From Nevskia soli DSM 19509 (lineage in GTDB: Bacteria; Pseudomonadota; Gammaproteobacteria; Nevskiales; Nevskiaceae), in NCBI RefSeq assembly GCF_000711955.1, contig NZ_JONR01000006.1, positions 1 through 64,000 of the forward strand: a DNA stretch of 64,000 bases. The letters run 5' to 3'. Under the pieces are notes generated by a model, which saw nothing but the letters and a program-made list of their open reading frames with translations, was not told where the DNA came from and made no database searches. Shown here in pieces: positions 18,426 through 26,597 of this stretch (positions within the stretch are counted from its first letter, which is position 1; every line of letters begins with the position of its first letter). Made by a program: the position numbers and the translations under genes.

Positions 18426-20924
18426 ATGGATCAGCCCGCAGCCCCTCGCCCCGCCCTCGACGCCTACCTCGGCCAGCTGCCGCTGCCGCCGGAGCGGCGC
18501 GAGCAATTGGAGCAGACCGCGGCCGGCAGCCTGGAACGCCTGCAGCAGTCGCTGGCGGCGACCGCGCCGCCGGGCAGCGGCGAGGCCGCGGTCGATCCCG
18601 GCAACCCGGCCTACAGCTCGATCCTGGCGCGCCTGAAGCTGGCGTTCGCGCCGCCGCCGCGGCGCGGCGATGCGGCCGCCGACAGCATCCACACCACCGA
18701 CCTGCGCGGCGAAACCCGCCTGGTCACCACGCCGCCCTTGAAGCGTGCCTCGATGGTGCCGCTGCCATGGGAAACCAATCCCCTGCGGCGCCTGTTCCGC
18801 CGCATGAGCCTGGCGGGCGGCCACACGCCGCTGGCGCCGACCGGCGAGGACGATGCGGTGAAGCCGGACTCGCCTGACTCGCTGGGCAGCTGGCACGGCG
18901 TCGCGTTCCTGCGGCGCATGGTGCTGCTCGGCCTGACCGTGGCGCAAACCATCGTCGCCACCTATTACATGACGGCGGTGCTGCCCTACCACGGCCGGCA
19001 CATCCTGGAGATGGCCATCCTGGTGCTGTACGTGATCCTGTTCGGCTGGGTCTCGATGGGCTTCTGGACCGCGATGATGGGCTTCATGGTGCTGCTGACC
19101 CGCGGCGACCGCTACGCCATCTCCGCCACCGCCGCGGCGGACGCGCCGATCGAGGACAAGGCGCGCACCGCCATCCTGATGCCGATCTGCAACGAGAACG
19201 TGCCGCGCGTCCTCGCCGGGCTGCGCGCCACCTACGAGTCGGTGGCCAAGGCGGGGCAGCTGCACTTGTTCGATTTCTACCTGCTCAGCGACAGCGGCGA
19301 CCCCGATGTGCGCGTGGCGGAACTGGACGGCTGGCTCAAGCTGTGCCGCGAGGTGGACGGCTTCGGCCGCATCTTCTACCGCCGCCGCATCCACCGCATC
19401 AAGCGCAAGAGCGGCAACATCGCCGACTTCTGCCGCCGCTGGGGCAGCAATTACCGCTACATGGTGATCCTGGATGCCGACAGCGTGATGTCCGGGACCT
19501 GCCTGAAGCGGCTGGTGCAGCTGATGGAGGCCAACCCGAACGCCGGCATCATCCAGAGCGCGCCCAAGGCCGCCGGCCGCGAGACCCTGTATGCGCGCAT
19601 GCAGCAGTTCGCCACCCGCGTCTACGGCCCGCTGTTCACCGCCGGCCTGCATTTCTGGCAGCTGGGCGAATCGCACTACTGGGGCCACAACGCCATCATC
19701 CGCGTGGCGCCCTTCATCCGGCACTGCGCCCTCGGCCGCCTGCCCGGCAAGGGCGCGCTGGCCGGCGAGATCCTGTCGCATGACTTCGTCGAGGCGGCGC
19801 TGATGCGCCGCGCCGGCTGGGCGGTGTGGATCGCCTACGACCTGCCCGGCAGCTACGAGGAGATGCCGCCCAACCTGCTCGACGAGCTCAAGCGCGACCG
19901 CCGCTGGTGCCAGGGCAACCTGATGAATTTCCGGCTGTTCCTGGCCCAGGGCCTGCACCCGGCGCACCGCGCGGTGTTCATGACCGGAGTGATGGCCTAC
20001 CTGTCGGCGCCGCTGTGGTTCATCTCGCTGCTGCTCTCCACCGGCCTGCTGGCGGTGCAGACGCTGAAGGAGCCGCAATACTTCCTGGAGCCGTATCAGC
20101 TGTTCCCGGTATGGCCGGAGTGGCACCCGGAATGGGCCCTGGCCCTGTTCAGCGCCACCGCCACCCTGCTGTTCCTGCCCAAGATCCTCAGCGTGGTGCT
20201 GATCTGGGTGCAGGGCGCCAAGAGCTACGGCGGCGGTTTCCACCTGTTGCTGAGCATGCTGGCCGAGCTGGTGTTCTCGGCCATGCTGGCGCCGATCCGC
20301 ATGCTGTTCCATACCCAGTTCGTCATCAGCCCCCTGCTCGGGTTGGGCACCAGCTGGAAGTCGCCGCCGCGCGAGGACTCGCAGACCGGCTGGGGCGAGG
20401 CCCTGCTGCGCCATGGCTTCCAGACCGTGCTGGGCACCGTGTGGGCGGCCGGCGTGTACTGGCTCAACCCGGCTTTCCTGTGGTGGCTGCTGCCGGTGGT
20501 GGGGGCGCTGATGCTGTCGATCCCGCTGTCGGTCTATTCCAGCCGGGTTTCCATCGGGCAGACCATGCGCAAATGGCGCTACTTCCTGATCCCGGAAGAA
20601 GCCATCCCGCCGCGCGAGCTGCGCAGCACCCAGGCCGGCTTCCGCCGCGCCAAGACGCCCCCCGGCTTCGTCCAGGCAGTGACCCATCCGGTGACCAATG
20701 CCCTGGCCTGCGCCGCCGGTGTGGCGCGCCCGCGCCAGTCGGAAGAGACCCGCAAATCACGCCTCAATTTGGTGCATGACGCCCTGGTCCAGGGGCCCGA
20801 AACCCTGACGCCGATCCAGAAAAATACCCTGTTAGGCGATCCTATCCTATTGTCCCAGCTGCATTTTCAGGTGTGGAACTCGAACCAGGCGAGTGCCGGC
20901 TGGGACCTGCCGACCCAGTCATAA
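18426..20924 (+). CDS. mdoH: Glucosyltransferase MdoH of periplasmic glucan synthesis
   Basis: An 832-residue inner-membrane processive GT2 enzyme that polymerises glucose from UDP-glucose into the glucan backbone and moves it to the periplasm. The D-x-D motif VILDADSVMSG is near residue 353, the catalytic Asp is in EILSHDFVEAA (about residue 452), and the RRWCQGN product-binding motif is near residue 492. Two transmembrane helices precede the catalytic domain (about 155-230) and several follow it (515-720). The N-terminal cytosolic part is Pro/Ala-rich. It is the partner of mdoG. Confidence 0.95.
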   Translation: MDQPAAPRPALDAYLGQLPLPPERREQLEQTAAGSLERLQQSLAATAPPGSGEAAVDPGNPAYSSILARLKLAFAPPPRRGDAAADSIHTTDLRGETRLVTTPPLKRASMVPLPWETNPLRRLFRRMSLAGGHTPLAPTGEDDAVKPDSPDSLGSWHGVAFLRRMVLLGLTVAQTIVATYYMTAVLPYHGRHILEMAILVLYVILFGWVSMGFWTAMMGFMVLLTRGDRYAISATAAADAPIEDKARTAILMPICNENVPRVLAGLRATYESVAKAGQLHLFDFYLLSDSGDPDVRVAELDGWLKLCREVDGFGRIFYRRRIHRIKRKSGNIADFCRRWGSNYRYMVILDADSVMSGTCLKRLVQLMEANPNAGIIQSAPKAAGRETLYARMQQFATRVYGPLFTAGLHFWQLGESHYWGHNAIIRVAPFIRHCALGRLPGKGALAGEILSHDFVEAALMRRAGWAVWIAYDLPGSYEEMPPNLLDELKRDRRWCQGNLMNFRLFLAQGLHPAHRAVFMTGVMAYLSAPLWFISLLLSTGLLAVQTLKEPQYFLEPYQLFPVWPEWHPEWALALFSATATLLFLPKILSVVLIWVQGAKSYGGGFHLLLSMLAELVFSAMLAPIRMLFHTQFVISPLLGLGTSWKSPPREDSQTGWGEALLRHGFQTVLGTVWAAGVYWLNPAFLWWLLPVVGALMLSIPLSVYSSRVSIGQTMRKWRYFLIPEEAIPPRELRSTQAGFRRAKTPPGFVQAVTHPVTNALACAAGVARPRQSEETRKSRLNLVHDALVQGPETLTPIQKNTLLGDPILLSQLHFQVWNSNQASAGWDLPTQS

Positions 20925-20996
20925 ATCTTTCATCACGAAGTCATCACCTTTCAACGGTGCTTTCATAGAGTGTTACCATGTCATCTGGAGCTACAA

Positions 20997-21815
20997 GTGC
21001 CCGCGAACATGGATAAGAACTCGCCCCGGCCGGCCCCGCGTTTCGAGGTCCGCTTTGCTGAGAGTCCCGCGGAAATTCTCGAAACCCAACGTCTGCGCTA
21101 CCGGATTTTCGCAGGCGAACTGGGTGCCACCATCGACGGTGGCGACGCGCAGATCGACGCCGACCAATACGATGCCTACTGTCGCCACTTAACAGTGCGC
21201 GAGGCAGGCACCGGCAGACTGGTGGCCTGCACCCGCATCCTTACCGACGATCAGGCTGCCCTGGCGGGCGGCTTCTACTCGTCCGGCGAATTCGACCTGA
21301 AAATGATCGATTCGCTGCCCGGCCGCGTCATGGAAGTGGGCCGCACCTGTGTCGATGCCGAATACCGCAGCGGCGCGGTCATCGCCGTGCTGTGGTCCGG
21401 CCTGGCCGATTTCATCATCAGCCAGGGCTTCGATTACCTGTTCGGCTGCGCCAGCATCGGCCTGGAAGACGGCGGCGCCACCGCCCACGCCCTGCTGGAG
21501 CAGGTCAAGGCCAAGCATCTCGCCCCGCACTGGCAACATGTGCGTCCACTGATTCCGCTGCCGGCCGCCGATGCCCGCCCGACGCAGAAGGTGCGCATGC
21601 CGCCCCTGCTCAAGGCCTATTTCAGCCTCGGCGCCAAGGCCTGCGGCGAGCCTTATTGGGACCGCGATTTCAACTGTGCCGACGTGTTCGTGCTGGTCAA
21701 CGTCAGCGACATGCATTCGCGTTACGCCCGCCACTTCATGGCCAGCCGCCCGAGCGAAACGGAAGCGGCGGACAGCCAGGCCATCCTGGTCGCCCACCCG
21801 CCCAAGCCGGCCTGA
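20997..21815 (+). CDS. olsB: L-ornithine N(alpha)-acyltransferase
   Basis: A 272-residue GNAT-superfamily acyltransferase of the OlsB type, which acylates ornithine with 3-hydroxyacyl-ACP to give lyso-ornithine lipid. Conserved stretches are ILETQRLRYRIFAGELGA near the N-terminus, RVMEVGRTCVDAEYRSG, and FGCASIGLEDGG. A GTG at 20997 is chosen as start because GGAG precedes it by 6 nt; ATG 21009 is the alternative. It lies 34 bp upstream of olsA, giving a complete ornithine-lipid pathway. Confidence 0.88.
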   Translation: MPANMDKNSPRPAPRFEVRFAESPAEILETQRLRYRIFAGELGATIDGGDAQIDADQYDAYCRHLTVREAGTGRLVACTRILTDDQAALAGGFYSSGEFDLKMIDSLPGRVMEVGRTCVDAEYRSGAVIAVLWSGLADFIISQGFDYLFGCASIGLEDGGATAHALLEQVKAKHLAPHWQHVRPLIPLPAADARPTQKVRMPPLLKAYFSLGAKACGEPYWDRDFNCADVFVLVNVSDMHSRYARHFMASRPSETEAADSQAILVAHPPKPA

Positions 21816-21849
21816 TCGCCCGCCAACCGCCCCCTCCCGGAGACCGCTC

Positions 21850-22626
21850 TTGCGAGCCATTTTCAGAGGTGCGCGGCTGATTTCGCATCTTTTCACCGGG
21901 ATCGCACTGGTCCTGCTGGTCACCCTGGACCCCACCCGACGCATTGCGCGGGAGCCGCTGACGCGCTGGTGGAACAGCCGCCTGCTGAAAATCCTCAACA
22001 TCCGGCTGCGCGTGCACGGCCAACGCCTGGACGGGGCGCAGCTGATCGTCTGCAACCACATTTCCTGGGTCGACATCCCCGTGATCGCCGCCAGCGAGCT
22101 GACCCGCTTCGTCTCCAAGGTGGAAGTCGCCAGCTGGCCGATCGCCGGCTGGCTGTCCAATGCCGCGGGCTCGTTCTACATCCGTCGCGGCGCCGGCGGC
22201 ACCAAGCAGCTGATCCAGGCCCTGGCCGCGCATCTTCGCGGCGGCGGCTCGGCCACGGTATTCCCGGAAGGCACCACCACCGAGGGCGACCGCATGCTCA
22301 AGTTCCAGCCGCGCCTGTTCGCAGCCGCCATCGACAGCGGCTGCCCGGTGCAGCCGATCGCCCTGTGCTACAGCCGCGCCGCCAATGGCGAAAACATCGC
22401 CGCCTTCGTCGGCGAGCAGACCCTGACCAACAATCTGAACCGCCTGCTGAAAGAGCGCGAGATGACGGTGGAGTTGATCTACTGCGCGCCGATCCGGCCC
22501 CAGGCGGGCCAGGATCGCGCGGCGCTGGCCCAGGCTGCGCATGCCGCCATCTGCGCCGTGGTCGCTCCAGACAGCTTGCCGTCGTCGCAGCAGGAAGCCG
22601 AACAGCGCGAATCCCTGGCGGCGTAG
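21850..22626 (+). CDS. olsA: 1-acyl-glycerol-3-phosphate/lyso-ornithine lipid acyltransferase
   Basis: A 258-residue PlsC-family acyltransferase. The catalytic HX4D motif is NHISWVD near residue 63, and the second motif is FPEGTTTEGDRM near residue 139. An N-terminal membrane segment (HLFTGIALVLLVTL) anchors it to the inner membrane. No ATG lies at the right position; TTG 21850 with GGAG 7 nt upstream is the best start. Placement directly after olsB indicates it adds the second acyl chain of ornithine lipid, though PlsC activity cannot be excluded. Confidence 0.85.
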   Translation: MRAIFRGARLISHLFTGIALVLLVTLDPTRRIAREPLTRWWNSRLLKILNIRLRVHGQRLDGAQLIVCNHISWVDIPVIAASELTRFVSKVEVASWPIAGWLSNAAGSFYIRRGAGGTKQLIQALAAHLRGGGSATVFPEGTTTEGDRMLKFQPRLFAAAIDSGCPVQPIALCYSRAANGENIAAFVGEQTLTNNLNRLLKEREMTVELIYCAPIRPQAGQDRAALAQAAHAAICAVVAPDSLPSSQQEAEQRESLAA

Positions 22627-22694
22627 AGGAGGCTGTCCAGGTCGTTTCAGGGGGCAATCAGCCAGGGAGGCGGGCAAAGGCGTAAAATACGCCC

Positions 22695-23696
22695 ATGTCC
22701 GAGCCAACCTCCGCTGTAGCGTCCGCTCCCGTCGTCCCTGCCGCCTCGCCGGCCCCGGTCACCAGCGGCGTCAAGCTGCGCGGCGCCGAGAAGATGGCGC
22801 GCATCCCGATCAAGATCGAAGCCACCACCGAGCCGCTGCGCAAGCCGAGCTGGATCCGCGCCAAGACCCAGGGCACGCCGGAAGTGGCGCGCATCAAGGC
22901 GGCGCTGCGGGCCAACAACCTGCACACGGTCTGCGAGGAAGCCGCCTGCCCCAATCTGGGTGAATGCTTCGGCAAGGGCACCGCCACCTTCATGATCATG
23001 GGCGACATCTGCACCCGCCGTTGCCCCTTCTGCGACGTCGCCCACGGCCGCCCCAAGCCGCTGGATGCGAACGAGCCGGCCAACCTGGCCCGCACCATCC
23101 GCGACATGGCGCTGCGTTACGTGGTCATCACCTCGGTCGACCGCGATGACCTGCGCGACGGCGGCGCCACCCACTTCGCCGCCTGCATCAGCGAATCGCG
23201 CGCCCTGTCGCCGAAGCTGACCATCGAAGTGCTGGTGCCGGATTTCCGCGGCCGCATGGACCCGGCGCTGACCATCTTCAAAGACAACCCGCCGGACGTG
23301 TTCAACCACAACCTGGAAACGGTGCCGCGCCTGTACAAGCAGGCCCGCCCGGGTTCGGACTACGACTGGAGCCTGGACCTGCTGGAGCGCTTCAAGGCCA
23401 TGCACCCCGAGGTCCCGACCAAGTCCGGCCTGATGCTCGGCCTGGGCGAGGAGATCGAGGAAATCGAGCAGGTGATGCGCGACCTGCGCGCACACAACGT
23501 CAACATGCTGACCCTGGGCCAGTACCTGCAGCCGAGCCGGCACCACCTGCCGGTGGCGCGTTACGTCCACCCGGACGAGTTCGAGCGCCTGCGCGTGATC
23601 GGCGAGCAGATGGGCTTTTCGCATGTGGCCAGCGGGCCGATGGTGCGTTCCAGCTATCACGCCGACCAGCAGGCGCATGGCGTCCTCGGCGGCTGA
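22695..23696 (+). CDS. lipA: Lipoyl synthase
   Basis: A 333-residue radical-SAM enzyme that inserts two sulfur atoms into octanoyl groups on lipoate-dependent proteins. The auxiliary [4Fe-4S] cluster ligands lie in CEEAACPNLGEC and the radical-SAM CxxxCxxC in CTRRCPFCD. The terminal Ser of VRSSYHADQQAHG is also conserved. The N-terminal 25 residues are an Ala/Pro-rich extension. Its end overlaps the start of the Nudix gene by 20 nt. No lipB lies beside it in the window. A GGCGTA-AAA-TACGCC palindrome sits just upstream of the start. Confidence 0.97.
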   Translation: MSEPTSAVASAPVVPAASPAPVTSGVKLRGAEKMARIPIKIEATTEPLRKPSWIRAKTQGTPEVARIKAALRANNLHTVCEEAACPNLGECFGKGTATFMIMGDICTRRCPFCDVAHGRPKPLDANEPANLARTIRDMALRYVVITSVDRDDLRDGGATHFAACISESRALSPKLTIEVLVPDFRGRMDPALTIFKDNPPDVFNHNLETVPRLYKQARPGSDYDWSLDLLERFKAMHPEVPTKSGLMLGLGEEIEEIEQVMRDLRAHNVNMLTLGQYLQPSRHHLPVARYVHPDEFERLRVIGEQMGFSHVASGPMVRSSYHADQQAHGVLGG

Positions 23697-24159
23697 GGGC
23701 CCGCCGGCGGCGCGACTGCCGCTCCACGAATTCCTGGAGGTCGTCGTCCGGGTACCGCTGGTATCGATCGACCTGATCGTGCGCGATACCGAGGGCCGCG
23801 TCCTGCTCGGCCTGCGGCGCAATGCCCCGGCGCGCGGTTACTGGTTCATTCCGGGCGGCTGCATTCGCAAAAACGAAACGCTGGACGTTGCCTTTGGCCG
23901 CATCAGCCTGGATGAGTTGGGCGTGACGGTGCAACGGGGCGATGCCCGCCTGCTCGGAGTTTTTGATCATCTCTACGACGAGAATGCGGGCGACCTGCCC
24001 GGCTTTGGGACGCACTACGTGGTGCTGGCCCACGTACTCCCCGAAGGCATCGCCGTTACACCGCCGCCGGAACAGCACAGCGAATACCAGTGGCTGTCAG
24101 TTGAGGCCCTGTTGGCGAATCCGCAAGTGCATGAGTACACGAAGGCTTACTTTCGCTGA
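23677..24159 (+). CDS. gmm: GDP-mannose mannosyl hydrolase (Nudix)
   Basis: A 160-residue Nudix-fold protein of the GDP-mannose mannosyl hydrolase type, which releases mannose from GDP-mannose by C-O cleavage. The modified Nudix box GGCIRKNETLDVAFGRISL with ELG after it lacks the last canonical glutamates, as in this subfamily. The family segment VPLVSIDLIVRDTEGRVLLG lies at its N-terminus. ATG 23677 fits the family start and overlaps lipA by 20 nt. No other GDP-mannose genes are nearby, so its pathway here is uncertain. Confidence 0.82.
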   Translation: MASSAAEGPPAARLPLHEFLEVVVRVPLVSIDLIVRDTEGRVLLGLRRNAPARGYWFIPGGCIRKNETLDVAFGRISLDELGVTVQRGDARLLGVFDHLYDENAGDLPGFGTHYVVLAHVLPEGIAVTPPPEQHSEYQWLSVEALLANPQVHEYTKAYFR

Positions 24160-24345
24160 GCGCCCCTCTCTGAAACCTTGGCGTACGCGCCTGCTGCAGC
24201 TTCAAAATAATCCCGGTCGGATCTTCCGCGGCCCCGGCAGCGAATCCAGGGCAATTGCATCTGCAATCCAGCGCCGATCTTTTACCGGCGCCAGCTGGAG
24301 ACAGCCATCGATGTTCCTGAGACCCGCCGGCCCAGGTCAGGCCGC

Positions 24346-24738
24346 TCACGCCACCAGCGAACTCTCGACCTCGAACTTCTTGTGTAGCGCCTTGTGAATC
24401 GGGCACTTGTTGGCGATGCCCATCAGGTAGGTCCGCTGCTCCTCGGTCAGCGCGCCGACCAGCTCGATCTTGCGCAGCATCTTGTAGTTGGCCTCGTCTT
24501 CCTCGTGGGTGATCTCCACCCGCACATCTTGCAGCGGCCACTGCTTGCGCTGCGCCACCATCATCACCGTCATGGCGGTGCAGACACCCAGGGAGGCATC
24601 GAGCAGATCGTGGGGATTGGGCCCTTCGCCGTTGCCGATCGGCTCGGGCTCGTCGGCGAAAAAGGAATTGGCGTTGACCTGGACCAGCTGCTTGATCTTG
24701 CCCTCGGCCTTGCGCACCTTGATGACGTTGCTGCTCAT
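24346..24738 (-). CDS. OsmC family protein
   Basis: A 130-residue OsmC/Ohr-fold protein. The two redox cysteines of the family are visible in SLGVCTAMTVMM and ANKCPIHKALH. The NPHDLLDASLG stretch is typical of the YhfA/OsmC group, whose members may reduce organic peroxides; this subgroup is poorly characterised. Its start overlaps the murU stop by 4 nt, so it belongs to an amgK-murU-osmC transcription unit. The region 24160-24345 downstream has no gene. Confidence 0.88.
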   Translation of the reverse strand: MSSNVIKVRKAEGKIKQLVQVNANSFFADEPEPIGNGEGPNPHDLLDASLGVCTAMTVMMVAQRKQWPLQDVRVEITHEEDEANYKMLRKIELVGALTEEQRTYLMGIANKCPIHKALHKKFEVESSLVA

Positions 24739-25412
24739 GTTTTCTCCAGGCTTTGTTCCAATGTCTGCAAGCGCTGCGGCGTACCCACATCCGACCAGCG
24801 CCCGTCGTAAACCTCGCCGCTCACCTGACCACGAATCGATGCCTCACGCAACAGCGGCCACAGCGGGAAGGCGCCGCCTTCCGCCTGGGCAAACAGTGAG
24901 GGCCGCAGCACCGACAGGCCGCCGAAGGTATGCGTCTCGGCGCAGGCCGGCACCACGCGGCCGCCGGCCAGGGTGCAGTCGCCGCGCGGGTGATGGGGTG
25001 GATTGGGCACCAGCACCATGTGCGCCAGGTCATGCTCCGGCAACTCCGCGGCGCGCCGGACCAGATCGGGCAACGGATAGTCGGTCCAGACGTCGGCATT
25101 GAGCAGCAGGAACGGCGCTGGCCCGAGCAGAGGCAAGGCATGGAATACACCACCGCCGGTCTCCAGACAGGGCCAGCCTTCGCGCGACCAGGCAATGGTC
25201 ACGCCATAGCGCGCACCGTCGCCAAGCCGGGCTTCGATGCTGCCGCCGAGCCAACCCAGGTTGATCACCGCCTGCGTGACGCCAGCGGCAGCGAGGCGCC
25301 GCAGGTGCCGCTCGATCAGTACTTCGCCACGCACCGGGATCAGGGGCTTGGGCAGGGTGTCGGTGAGCGGGCGGAAGCGCTCGCCGCGCCCGGCGGCCAG
25401 AATCATGGCCTT
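24735..25412 (-). CDS. murU: N-acetylmuramate alpha-1-phosphate uridylyltransferase
   Basis: A 225-residue nucleotidyltransferase with the N-terminal signature MKAMILAAGRGERFRPLTD and the sugar-1-phosphate lysine motif LPKPLIPVRG. It matches MurU, which makes UDP-MurNAc from MurNAc-1-phosphate in the murein recycling bypass that avoids MurA, the fosfomycin target. The preceding gene encodes AmgK, the kinase that supplies its substrate, which makes this assignment firm. ATG 25412 gives the family start. It is cytosolic. Confidence 0.92.
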   Translation of the reverse strand, partial: KAMILAAGRGERFRPLTDTLPKPLIPVRGEVLIERHLRRLAAAGVTQAVINLGWLGGSIEARLGDGARYGVTIAWSREGWPCLETGGGVFHALPLLGPAPFLLLNADVWTDYPLPDLVRRAAELPEHDLAHMVLVPNPPHHPRGDCTLAGGRVVPACAETHTFGGLSVLRPSLFAQAEGGAFPLWPLLREASIRGQVSGEVYDGRWSDVGTPQRLQTLEQSLEKT

Positions 25413-25428
25413 CATGGAAACGCGCCCG

Positions 25429-26448
25429 TCATGCGCCGGCGTCGACCCGCGGCACGACATGCCGCTCGAACAGCTCGGCCAGCGGTTTCAGTTCCACGTG
25501 ATAAGGCAACACATCCATCACGTAGCGAACGAAGCGCGGCGTGTCGGCGAGATACTTGGGCTTGCCGTCGCGCAGGGTCAGGCGGGCAAAGATGCCGAGG
25601 ATCTTGAGGTGACGCTGCAGCCCGATCCAGTCGCAGTCGCGGCGGAACTGCGGCCAAGGCGGCACCGGCAGGCCGGCCACTTCGGCGCGGGTGTGATAGG
25701 TCCGCAGGCCCCATTCCACCCGCGAGGCTGGCCAGCTGAGGAAGGCGTCCTTGAACAGGCTGATGGGGTCGTAGGCCAGCGGGCCGTAGACGGCGTCCTG
25801 GAAGTCCAGCACACCCGGGTTGGGGCGGCTGAACATCAGGTTGCGCGGCATGTAGTCGCGGTGCACGTAGACCGCGGGCTGCGCCAGCGCGCCTTCGACC
25901 AGTTGCCGGAATACACCATCCAGGGCCTCACGCTCCGCCGCGTCCAGGGCCACGCCGAGGTGCCGGCCGAGATACCAGTCCGGAAACAGGTTGAGTTCGC
26001 GCAGCAGCAGAGTCTCGTCGTACGGCGGCAGCACTTGCGGCCGGCTGGCGCGCTGCCAGACGATGAGGGCGTCGATGGCGTCGCCGAACAGGGCGTCGGC
26101 ATTGCCCTCGTCGATGACGTCGAGCAGGGTCTGCGTGCCGAGGTCGGACAACAGCAGGAAGCCGTTGTCGAAATCCTGCGCCAGGATCGCCGGCACATGC
26201 ACTCCGGCGTCCTGCAACAGGCCGGCGATGCGCACGAACGGGCGACAGTCCTCGTGCTGCGGCGGAGCGTCCATCACGATCCAGCTCTGCGCGCCGGCGC
26301 GGATGCGGAAATAGCGGCGGAAGCTGGCGTCGGCGGAGGCCGGCGCGAACGAGGCCTGGGCCAGGCCGAGCACGCCGCAGGCCCAGGCATGGGCCTGGGT
26401 GGCGCGCGGATCGGCGTCGGCGGAAGACTGTAAGGAGGAGCCGGTCAA
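25429..26448 (-). CDS. amgK: N-acetylmuramate/N-acetylglucosamine kinase
   Basis: A 339-residue aminoglycoside phosphotransferase-fold kinase that phosphorylates the anomeric carbon of recycled MurNAc (and GlcNAc). The catalytic loop VYVHRDYMPRNLMF and metal-binding GVLDFQDAVYGP are clear. No suitable ATG exists; TTG 26448 gives the family length, but it lacks a clear ribosome-binding site, so the start is uncertain. It is divergent from lptD, the arrangement seen in pseudomonads, and lies 16 bp upstream of murU. A CTAGG-ATAA-CCTAG palindrome is in the shared promoter region. Confidence 0.85.
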   Translation of the reverse strand: MTGSSLQSSADADPRATQAHAWACGVLGLAQASFAPASADASFRRYFRIRAGAQSWIVMDAPPQHEDCRPFVRIAGLLQDAGVHVPAILAQDFDNGFLLLSDLGTQTLLDVIDEGNADALFGDAIDALIVWQRASRPQVLPPYDETLLLRELNLFPDWYLGRHLGVALDAAEREALDGVFRQLVEGALAQPAVYVHRDYMPRNLMFSRPNPGVLDFQDAVYGPLAYDPISLFKDAFLSWPASRVEWGLRTYHTRAEVAGLPVPPWPQFRRDCDWIGLQRHLKILGIFARLTLRDGKPKYLADTPRFVRYVMDVLPYHVELKPLAELFERHVVPRVDAGA

Positions 26449-26479
26449 AATGGTTTTGGACTTATGGGTTGGCGGTTCG

Positions 26480-26493
26480 CTAGGATAACCTAG
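26480..26493. promoter_or_regulatory. Palindrome in the amgK-lptD divergent region
   Basis: CTAGG at 26480-26484 and CCTAG at 26489-26493 flank ATAA, about 30 bp before the amgK start and 105 bp before the chosen lptD start. It may be a protein-binding site or part of a promoter; no sigma-E type sequence was recognised. Confidence 0.3.
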
Positions 26494-26597
26494 GGTTTGT
26501 TCGCCGTAAGTCGACCGGGATGGTCGGCAGGCGGAAAACCCGGGGTGGAATGTTTCGCCATTTGCACCGCTCCGGCGCAAAAACCATACTTGCACGA

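Noticed and set aside
16614..20687. A 1357-codon minus-strand open frame antisense to mdoG and mdoH
   Set aside because: The plus strand encodes well-conserved MdoG and MdoH; the antisense translation is low-complexity and is explained by the GC bias of codon positions.
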